A stretch of DNA of 13,435 bases, from contig JAUWLY010000042.1 in the NCBI GenBank assembly GCA_030613445.1, forward strand, positions 1-13,435, written 5' to 3'. The stretch's first letter is position 1. Every line of letters starts with the position of its first letter. The DNA is from Candidatus Stahliibacteriota bacterium. GTDB lineage: Bacteria > Hydrothermota > Tepidihabitantia > SM23-42. Under the pieces are notes generated by a model. It searched no databases. It was given only the letters and a program-made list of their open reading frames with translations, and was not told the DNA's origin. Of the stretch, positions 6,608 to 12,489 are shown in pieces. A program made the translations under genes and the position numbers.

Positions 6608-9558
6608 GCGACATTCCTCCCACAACACTTCTTGTATTTTTTTCCGCTGCCACAGGGACACGGATCATTGCGGCCAACTTTCTTCTTGCCACCAGCTGAT
6701 TGAGGCTTCTGCGGCATTGCTCCGGGTCGCGAAATGGCACTCGGTTTATATTCTTTCATCGGTTGAGACTTGCGTTGCTTTGGGCCCGGTTGCGCGCGGA
6801 AGATCAACCCGGATGAATGTTTGGCAATATCGGTGAGTAATTCATCATACTCCTTAAAGGATTCATGTTTGTATTCGATCAAAGGATCCTTTTGCGCGTA
6901 GGCACGAAGTCTAATACCCTCTCGCAATGCATCCAGGCTATATAAGTGATCGCGCCATTTATTATCTATTGTTCCGAGCAAGACGAACCTTAACAATTCA
7001 AGGAACACTTCTTCACCGAGCTCTTGCTCGCGCCAAGATAACTTTTCTTTTGCCCGCTCAAGAAGCATATCGAGCAATTCTTCCTGCTTCATTTTGGGGA
7101 TTTTATCTTTAGGTATCGCCATATCGGTAAGAAAAAGCATATTGAATTCAGCCTTGATAGTTTCCCAATCCCACTCTTCAGGATTGGTTTTTGAATCCGT
7201 GTGTTTCCAGAGAATATCTTCTATTGCTTTATCGAACAACTGTATCACCATCTCTTTTAGGTTCTCACCTTTTAGGATCTTATCTCTTCGCTTGTAAATC
7301 TCACCGCGTTGTGTATTCATTACATCATCATACTCTAATAGGTGCTTTCTTATTTCAAAGTGATTCTCTTCAACCTTTTTCTGGGCACCAGTAATGGCTT
7401 TGGTGACCAAAGGGTGAGTTAGTGGTTTTTGCTCCTCGCCACCAAAGCGGTCCATGAATTTAGTAACATTGTCAGAGCCAAAAATCCTCATCAGATTGTC
7501 CTCGAGCGACAGGAAAAACTTTGTCGAGCCGGGATCGCCTTGACGAGCGCTTCGACCGCGCAACTGGTTGTCAATACGACGTGCCTCGTGTCTTTCAGTA
7601 CCTATTATATAAAGACCACAAGGTACATCATCAAGACATTCTTTTTTCTGTTCGTGTTCGCACTGCGCACAATCATTGGTCAGACATTTGATGCAACACT
7701 GACCGCACTCAACAACGCCTTTACCAAGTTTGATATCAGTTCCTCGACCTGCCATATTGGTCGCAATCGTAACCGCACCAGGTTGTCCCGCGCTGGTTAC
7801 AATTTCAGCTTCTCTTTGATGGTGCTTTGCATTGAGTACCTCATGGGGTACGCCGCGCCGTTTAAGAAGTCTGGATAAAACCTCAGATACCTCAACTGAG
7901 GTCGTACCGACCAGGATCGGTCTTTTCTTTTCATACCATTTTACGATCTCATCAATGATCGCATTGTACTTTTCGCGGCGTGAACGGTATATAATATCTT
8001 CATAATCAACCCTGCGCACTGGTTCTTTGGTCGGAATTTCAACAACGTCTAGTTTGTATATTTCCCAGAATTCATTGGCTTCGGTGACCGCGGTACCGGT
8101 CATGCCGGCAAGTTTCTCATATAAACGGAAATAGTTCTGGATAGTTATCGTTGCAAATGTCTGGGTCTCCTCTTGAACGCGTACTTGTTCTTTGGCTTCA
8201 AGCGCCTGATGCAAACCATCAGAAAATCTCCGTCCGGGCATCAGTCGACCGGTGAACTGGTCAACGATGATCACCCGATTATCCTGAATAACATATTCGA
8301 CATCTTTCTCGAATAATGAATGGGCTTTTAAAAGCGCACGAAGGTTAGCTATAGTCTCATTCTTTTTGGCATATTCTTGATAAGCCTTTTCTTTGGCAAA
8401 AATCCTTTCCTTCTGGGTCAGTTTATCATCCTTATCTATTTCCCCGATTTTTTCGCTCAGATTTGGCAGCTCAAACATCGTTGAGTTATTAGGTGAAACA
8501 AACTGAGCACCCTTTTCTGTTAAGTCTATGATGTTTGATTTTTCATCAATAACAAAATACAGGTCATCATCGATCTCGGCAAAGGATTTATCACGCACAT
8601 AATTGAGTTCTGCACCCTCGATCAATTTCTTGATGCCTGGTTCCTGCTCAAGTTTCAGAAGCTGTGAATTCTTTGGGGCACCGCGATGCGCCTTTAAAAG
8701 CATCTTGCCTATCTCTTTTTCATCCTCACCATTGTCAAGCATCTTCTTCGCATCAGCAACGACTCGATTAACAAGTACTGTCTGTGTTGAATGCAAACGT
8801 TTGACAATTGGATTCAGCTCATTAAATGCCTTGGTTTCATGTTCAACCGGTCCTGAAATTATGAGTGGGGTACGTGCTTCATCGACCAAGATACTGTCGA
8901 CCTCATCAACGATCGCATAATGATGAGGTTTCTGAGCCTTATCCTCAAAACGCCATACCATATTGTCTCTAAGATAGTCAAAACCAAACTCATTGTTTGT
9001 ACCATAAGTTACATTGCAACGGTAAGCTTCTTTTCTCAACTCATTATCCATACCTGACTGGAGCACGCCAATCGTTAGACCAAGTGATTCATAAACTGGT
9101 CCCATCCACTCTCGGTCACGTTTTGCAAGGTAATCATTGACCGTTATCAAATGAGCGCCTTTCCCAGTCATGCCATTCAAATAAAGGGGCATTGTCGCAA
9201 CAAGGGTTTTTCCTTCACCAGTCTTCATCTCCGCGATCTTCCCCTCATGAAGCACGACCGCACCGACTAATTGGACATCAAAAGGCACCATGTTCCACTC
9301 AGTTTCAATCCCAACCACTTCCCATTTTTTGCCAAGTAGTCTGCGGCATGTCTCTTTAACCAATGCAAACGCCTCAGCCAGCACATCATCAACTGGTTCA
9401 CCCTGTGTGATCCTCTTTCTCAGGTCTTCAGATGTCTTGCTGATATCAACGTCTTTGAATTTCTCGAAAAACTCATTGATTTCACCGACTCTTGGCCAAA
9501 GCCGCTTCATCTCGCGCTCAACCTGGGTGCCGAATATTTTACTCAGTAATTTTAACAT
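6604..9558 (-). CDS. secA: Preprotein translocase ATPase SecA
   Basis: Motor ATPase that pushes secretory proteins through SecYEG. The 984 residues contain Walker A MKTGEGKT (111-118), Walker B IVDEVDSILVDEARTPLIISG (216-236), the preprotein cross-linking domain with the long FCB-like insertion near 275-420, LAGMTGTA (483-490), ATNMAGRGTDIKLG (599-612), ERHEARRIDNQLRGRSARQGDPG (655-677), the helical scaffold and wing domains, and a C-terminal zinc-binding SEC-C tail, CPCGSGKKYKKCC (967-979), that contacts SecB and ribosomes. An unusual insertion in NBD2 (residues 618-647) carries eight cysteines. The ATG at 9558 follows GAAGGA and a strong promoter. The stop overlaps the next gene as ATGA, making secA the first gene of a probable secA, AOS-like and trmI operon. 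Confidence 0.98.
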   Translation of the reverse strand: MLKLLSKIFGTQVEREMKRLWPRVGEINEFFEKFKDVDISKTSEDLRKRITQGEPVDDVLAEAFALVKETCRRLLGKKWEVVGIETEWNMVPFDVQLVGAVVLHEGKIAEMKTGEGKTLVATMPLYLNGMTGKGAHLITVNDYLAKRDREWMGPVYESLGLTIGVLQSGMDNELRKEAYRCNVTYGTNNEFGFDYLRDNMVWRFEDKAQKPHHYAIVDEVDSILVDEARTPLIISGPVEHETKAFNELNPIVKRLHSTQTVLVNRVVADAKKMLDNGEDEKEIGKMLLKAHRGAPKNSQLLKLEQEPGIKKLIEGAELNYVRDKSFAEIDDDLYFVIDEKSNIIDLTEKGAQFVSPNNSTMFELPNLSEKIGEIDKDDKLTQKERIFAKEKAYQEYAKKNETIANLRALLKAHSLFEKDVEYVIQDNRVIIVDQFTGRLMPGRRFSDGLHQALEAKEQVRVQEETQTFATITIQNYFRLYEKLAGMTGTAVTEANEFWEIYKLDVVEIPTKEPVRRVDYEDIIYRSRREKYNAIIDEIVKWYEKKRPILVGTTSVEVSEVLSRLLKRRGVPHEVLNAKHHQREAEIVTSAGQPGAVTIATNMAGRGTDIKLGKGVVECGQCCIKCLTNDCAQCEHEQKKECLDDVPCGLYIIGTERHEARRIDNQLRGRSARQGDPGSTKFFLSLEDNLMRIFGSDNVTKFMDRFGGEEQKPLTHPLVTKAITGAQKKVEENHFEIRKHLLEYDDVMNTQRGEIYKRRDKILKGENLKEMVIQLFDKAIEDILWKHTDSKTNPEEWDWETIKAEFNMLFLTDMAIPKDKIPKMKQEELLDMLLERAKEKLSWREQELGEEVFLELLRFVLLGTIDNKWRDHLYSLDALREGIRLRAYAQKDPLIEYKHESFKEYDELLTDIAKHSSGLIFRAQPGPKQRKSQPMKEYKPSAISRPGAMPQKPQSAGGKKKVGRNDPCPCGSGKKYKKCCGRNVA
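6616..6621 (-). promoter_or_regulatory. Ribosome-binding site of the AOS-like gene
   Basis: GGGAGG on the minus strand, inside the end of secA and eight bases before the ATG at 6607. It is the best Shine-Dalgarno sequence of any minus-strand gene here and decides the start of the downstream gene in favour of the ATGA overlap. Confidence 0.7.
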
Positions 9559-9573
9559 GGTGATATTCCTTCA

Positions 9574-9601
9574 ATTATATAGAAGAATATGAAACAGTCA
9601 A
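9574..9601 (-). promoter_or_regulatory. Promoter of secA operon
   Basis: TTGACT (9601-9596), a 16-base spacer and TATAAT (9579-9574) on the minus strand. Fifteen bases lie between the -10 box and the secA ATG. A start 6-7 bases after the box would leave a leader of about 8-9 bases and cut into the GAAGGA sequence at 9572-9567, so the mRNA is either almost leaderless or starts slightly early. Confidence 0.7.
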
Positions 9602-9680
9602 GAAAATTCTCTGTAAATCAATGATAATTAGACCCTGATTGGAAAAATCTGGTTTATCTGTACAATGAGAGGACTCAGTA

Positions 9681-9814
9681 CACTCCATATGCCCGCGCTC
9701 TGTCATTCCGGTAATTACCAGAGTATCAGACTATGCCGCGATCATCGCACTCCATAAATACTCACTCCGTCATTCCGGTAATTACCAGAGTGTCGGACCG
9801 TGTAAGGTCCTATC
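9681..9814. repeat. Two tandem 67-base repeats with a palindromic core (REP-like)
   Basis: Positions 9681-9747 and 9748-9814 are two copies with a 67-base period. Both open with CACTCCATA (9681-9689, 9748-9756). A 23-base core starting GTCATTCCGG is identical in both (9702-9724 and 9769-9791) and holds the perfect palindrome GGTAATTACC. Sequence between the shared blocks has diverged. Next to lipA a further inverted repeat, GGACC/GGTCC, lies at 9795-9810, three bases after the lipA stop, and may act in mRNA 3'-end formation. The GTCATTCC beginning recalls the REP-like elements common in bacterial genomes. The remainder of this spacer (9602-9680) shows nothing recognisable. Confidence 0.7.
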
Positions 9815-10674
9815 TATAGAATCTCACTGGCATGATATGAGGACCGCACCAGAGGTCCACTGAGCACGTGTTTTATGCCGATGTCCTCACCGAGCTTACG
9901 GAACTCATCGAACTCTTCAGGTGTGTAGTACCTCTGGACAAAATGGTGTTTTCTTGCAGGTTGCAAGTACTGCCCAATAGTAACAACATCAACACCTACG
10001 ACTTTCAGGTCTTTTAATGTTTGAATGATTTCTTCTTTATCTTCACCCAAACCAAGCATAAACCCACTCTTCGTATAGATGCTTCTGTCCAATTCTTTCA
10101 CCTGTTTTAGGACCTTAAGAGATTTTTTATAACCGCATCTTCGGGCTCTTATCTACTCAGTAAGTCGTTCGACCGTTTCAACATTATGACCGATAACAAA
10201 AGGATTAGCATCAGTTACTTTTCTTAAATGTTCCTTACCAGAGAAATCCGGGATAAGGGCTTCAACTTTGGTCTCTGGGTTCTCCTTTCTTATAGCGCTA
10301 ATTGTCGCTGCATAATGACCACTGCCATAATCCTCTAAATCATCACGGTCCACTGAAGTTATTACAACATATTTCAGCCCGAGTTTTTTTATCGCCGCAC
10401 CTACATGACCGGGTTCTTGAGGATCGATCTTACCCCCTGGATTTCCAGTTTCAATCGAGCAGAAACGGCAAGCGCGCGTGCAAATCTTTCCCAATATCAT
10501 TATTGTAGCACTCTTATTGTTCCAGCATTCGTGCATATTCGGACAGCGCGCTTCCTCACACACAGTTGAGAGGTTATACTGTTTGAGTAGGTCAAAAACT
10601 GCCCTGAAATCGTAACCTGACGGAATTCTGACCTTTAGCCACTCGGGTTTTTTTAGATAATCTCGTCTAAACAT
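9814..10674 (-). pseudogene. lipA: Lipoyl synthase LipA interrupted by one in-frame TAG
   Basis: Radical SAM enzyme that inserts two sulfur atoms into octanoyl groups on lipoate-dependent proteins. Translation from 10674 gives 173 residues, a TAG at 10155-10153, then 112 more residues in the same frame, for a total of 286, the normal LipA length. The first part has the auxiliary cluster cysteines CEEARCPNMHEC (C39, C44, C50) and the radical SAM cysteines CTRACRFC (C65, C69, C72). The second part has KSGFMLGLGE, GQYLQPARKHHFVQRY and the conserved RSSYHA (277-282), which supplies the serine ligand of the auxiliary cluster. Only the codon at position 174 differs: relatives usually have Lys or Gln here, and AAG or CAG becomes TAG by one change. 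No frameshift is present and no decay is seen elsewhere. It could be a recent nonsense mutation, a sequencing or assembly error, or a read-through codon. It overlaps the end of lipB by 22 bases. Confidence 0.85.
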
Positions 10675-11348
10675 TTTATAGTTGGCGTGCCCCCAAAAAC
10701 TGAACTAAAGCTGTCTATGATACTTTGCTTCACTTTATCAAAATCTACTTGTTTTTGGAGTATTTCTCGCATCGATGTCATCGTGACATTCTTTAAACCA
10801 CAGGGAACGATTAAATCAAAATGTTCTAAATCAGTATTCACATTGAGTGCAAAACCGTGAAAACTCACCCACCTCTTAACCGCAATCCCTATTGAGCAAA
10901 TCTTCTTCTCCTCAGCCCAAACTCCGATCATCTTCTCTTGTTTTTCTCCTGATATGCCGAACTCAGCGAGTGTCGTTATTATCGCATCCTCCATCTTATT
11001 AACAAATGGTCTTATCCCTGCTAACCCTTTTTTCACATTGAAAAGAGGATAACCAACAAGTTGACCTGGTCCATGATACGTTACATCACCACCACGCTCG
11101 ATCTCATAATATGCGATCCCCTTTTTTTCAAGCACTTTTGGAGACAGTAATAGGTTAAGGGTTTTGCCACTCTTACCCATGGTGATAACCGGATTATGTT
11201 CAACGAGCAATAAGGTATTACAAAGTTTTTCCTGCACCCTTTTCTCATGGATTATCTTTTGAATATCCCAGACCTCTTTATAATCTTGTTGTCCGAGGTC
11301 AACAACATTGAATTTAGAGGATGAGTTAATGTCAATTGGGATTTTCAT
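10653..11348 (-). CDS. lipB: Octanoyltransferase LipB
   Basis: Transfers octanoate from octanoyl-ACP to the lipoyl domains of 2-oxoacid dehydrogenases and GcvH, the step before LipA. The 231 residues are of family length and show HNPVITMGKSG (51-61), RGGDVTYHGPGQLVGYP (85-101), the catalytic Lys in KKICSIG (K149), SFHGFALNVNTDL (162-173) and the acyl-enzyme Cys183 in IVPCGL. The ATG at 11348 has no clear ribosome-binding site. The gene lies 68 bases after the [2Fe-2S] gene and overlaps lipA by 22 bases, so the three probably share one transcript. Confidence 0.96.
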   Translation of the reverse strand: MKIPIDINSSSKFNVVDLGQQDYKEVWDIQKIIHEKRVQEKLCNTLLLVEHNPVITMGKSGKTLNLLLSPKVLEKKGIAYYEIERGGDVTYHGPGQLVGYPLFNVKKGLAGIRPFVNKMEDAIITTLAEFGISGEKQEKMIGVWAEEKKICSIGIAVKRWVSFHGFALNVNTDLEHFDLIVPCGLKNVTMTSMREILQKQVDFDKVKQSIIDSFSSVFGGTPTIKCLDEII

Positions 11349-11416
11349 TATTTCATCAGTTCGATAAATCGAGCAACTACAAAATTCGATAAAGGAAAAG
11401 AGGCAGGGATATGTTG

Positions 11417-11677
11417 TTATTCATTTCTTTCCACTGTGGCACTGATGGGGATAGGTTTTGTGGGTGGTCGGTAAGTGGGCTGGACAATCTGCTCGACCGG
11501 GATACCGAGCTCGCGTGCAAGGATCTTAGCGATATGCTTTCTACAACCTTTCCCCTGACAAAGTCCCATTGTGACCCGGATAACGCGTTTAAGATCATCG
11601 ATCGTGTGGTAACCTCCATGAATTTTTTCAATGATCTCTTCTTCAGTAACATCTTCACAACGACAAATGATTTTCAC
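11417..11677 (-). CDS. Small BFD-type [2Fe-2S]-binding protein
   Basis: A stand-alone domain of 86 residues from the bacterioferritin-associated ferredoxin-like family (Fer2_BFD). The cluster ligands are Cys5, Cys7, Cys40 and Cys45, spaced C-X-C-X32-C-X4-C, in IICRCEDVTEEEI and MGLCQGKGC. Such domains usually sit within, or next to, FAD-dependent dehydrogenases and oxidases, or release iron from bacterioferritin. Here it is the first gene before lipB and lipA. Since LipA uses two [4Fe-4S] clusters and needs an electron donor, a service role for LipA is attractive but only inferred. The start is GTG at 11677. It is chosen because a TATAAT box ends five bases upstream, matching the leaderless layout of smpB and ftsE, and because the family begins with this I(I/V)CRC stretch. 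The last 20 residues (PTYRPPTKPIP onwards) are a Pro-rich tail. Confidence 0.88.
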   Translation of the reverse strand: MKIICRCEDVTEEEIIEKIHGGYHTIDDLKRVIRVTMGLCQGKGCRKHIAKILARELGIPVEQIVQPTYRPPTKPIPISATVERNE

Positions 11678-11682
11678 ACTCT

Positions 11683-11710
11683 ATTATATTCGAAATATAT
11701 AAATGGTCAA
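11683..11710 (-). promoter_or_regulatory. Promoter of [2Fe-2S]-lipB-lipA operon (leaderless layout)
   Basis: TTGACC (11710-11705), a 16-base spacer and TATAAT (11688-11683) on the minus strand. Five bases separate the -10 box from the GTG start at 11677, so the message should begin at or within a base or two of the start codon. The 9-base repeat array begins two bases upstream of the -35 box. Confidence 0.75.
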
Positions 11711-11711
11711 G

Positions 11712-11774
11712 AACGTTTAGAGCGTTATGAGCGTTTAGAACGTTAATATCGTTTAGATCGTTATAATCGTTTTT
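11712..11774. repeat. 9-base tandem repeat, seven units, with 18-base superperiod
   Basis: Seven units in unbroken 9-base register. Units 1, 3 and 5 read AACGTTTAG, AGCGTTTAG and ATCGTTTAG. Units 2, 4 and 6 carry CGTTA followed by TG, AT or TA, and unit 7 ends in CGTTTTT. Every unit has CGTT at positions 3-6, and alternate units match best, giving an 18-base superperiod of about 3.5 copies. It sits directly upstream of the -35 box of the [2Fe-2S]-lipB-lipA promoter. Read in one plus-strand frame it gives ERLERYERLER, which is a by-product of the 9-base period. Confidence 0.75.
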
Positions 11775-11780
11775 CTCGCC

Positions 11781-11827
11781 TTACGCGCTACGCTCTGCGC
11801 TTTGGTTTTTCACAGATTTTTCACGAT
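11781..11827. repeat. 7-base and 11-base short tandem repeats
   Basis: 11781-11801 holds three 7-base units (TTACGCG, CTACGCT, CTGCGCT), which on the minus strand read AGCGCAG, AGCGTAG and CGCGTAA and resemble the units in the hairpin at 4615-4639. They are followed by two copies of TTTTTCAC (11806-11813 and 11817-11824), 11 bases apart. The remaining bases up to the promoter at 11864 show no recognisable element. Confidence 0.45.
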
Positions 11828-11863
11828 TATCCAGTAAAGTATATATAGATAAGTGCTGGGATA

Positions 11864-11892
11864 TTGACAACAGATCACTTGTGCACTATTAT
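11864..11892 (+). promoter_or_regulatory. Promoter of the small envelope protein / DUF2330 operon
   Basis: TTGACA (11864-11869), a 17-base spacer and TATTAT (11887-11892). Unlike smpB, ftsE and the [2Fe-2S] gene, 21 bases separate the -10 box from the ATG at 11914, and GAGGA (11899-11903) can serve as a ribosome-binding site. The leader would be about 14-15 bases. Confidence 0.6.
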
Positions 11893-11913
11893 AAAGTAGA
11901 GGAATATTAAGAT

Positions 11914-12489
11914 ATGATGATATTTATTATTGTATGCCAACTGTACAATCCGTCCCTTTCTCTTGGCATATTACTGCCTGACAATGATACACAAATACGT
12001 TTCACATATTTCTATCACATTGAACTTGAGAATAGTTTTATCAAAGGATTGATCGCCCCTGGAATATTCGCAGATTTTTTCTATAAAGATGAATACATGC
12101 ATTATGATTCTAATAGCTCAGGCTTACCATTAACCCTTAGGGCAGGCGGTGGTGGACTGCAATTAAAAGTGAATGCCACACAGAATATTGGGTTTGCTTT
12201 TAATCTTGGTTATTATTTCGGCGAATTTCTGTATCCAGTTGTCAAAGATAGCGGCATAGTTATCAGAGAAAGCGAATGGCGCAGATCTCATGGAACGAGT
12301 GCTGCCGCATATCTGTTCAAGGATATACGTAGGTTCAGAATCGGATTAAAATTGTATGTAAATTTCATTCCTTTCGGAGCGGAAAAAAGAAATCCATGGT
12401 TAGAAAATCAACCACCGTATTTAGACTATGCATCATTGAACAGTTTAGGATTAGGTTTATTAGTTGGTTTAAATGAGGGGGGGAAATGA
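11914..12489 (+). CDS. Hypothetical exported, outer-membrane-like protein
   Basis: A protein of 191 residues that I do not recognise by family. The first 8 residues (MMIFIIVC) are hydrophobic and signal-like, though short. The rest is rich in alternating polar and aromatic or aliphatic residues with glycine turns, for example IRFTYFYHIEL, GLQLKVNATQNIGFAFNLGYYFG, RRFRIGLKLYVNFIPFG and LGLGLLVGLNEGGK. This pattern suggests a small beta-barrel or beta-sandwich in the envelope. It is the first gene after a clear promoter and overlaps the following DUF2330 gene as ATGA, so the two probably work together. There is a second possible ATG three bases downstream of the chosen one. Nothing indicates an enzyme. 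Confidence 0.65.
   Translation: MMIFIIVCQLYNPSLSLGILLPDNDTQIRFTYFYHIELENSFIKGLIAPGIFADFFYKDEYMHYDSNSSGLPLTLRAGGGGLQLKVNATQNIGFAFNLGYYFGEFLYPVVKDSGIVIRESEWRRSHGTSAAAYLFKDIRRFRIGLKLYVNFIPFGAEKRNPWLENQPPYLDYASLNSLGLGLLVGLNEGGK

Noticed and set aside
6608..6661. Upstream ATG at 6661 as the start of the AOS-like gene
   Set aside because: It would add 18 residues that overlap the SecA zinc tail coding region. The ATG at 6607 has an ATGA overlap and GGGAGG at the right distance.
7429..7878. 149-codon open frame on the plus strand
   Set aside because: It is antisense to conserved SecA motifs. Its Cys and Thr content mirrors the SecA coding strand and there is no sign of a real gene.
9681..9814. Possible CRISPR array
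   Set aside because: There are only two copies, the sequence between the cores shares a second conserved block, the core has a palindrome typical of REP-like elements, and no cas genes are nearby.
10153..10155. Pyrrolysine or genome-wide TAG reassignment as the explanation for the lipA TAG
   Set aside because: TAG also ends the AOS-like gene and lipA at the expected family lengths, and no pyl genes are in the window. It stays possible only as local read-through.
11411..11746. 111-codon plus-strand frame ending in ERLERYERLER
   Set aside because: The repeated peptide is only the translation of the 9-base DNA repeat, and the frame overlaps the [2Fe-2S] gene on the other strand.
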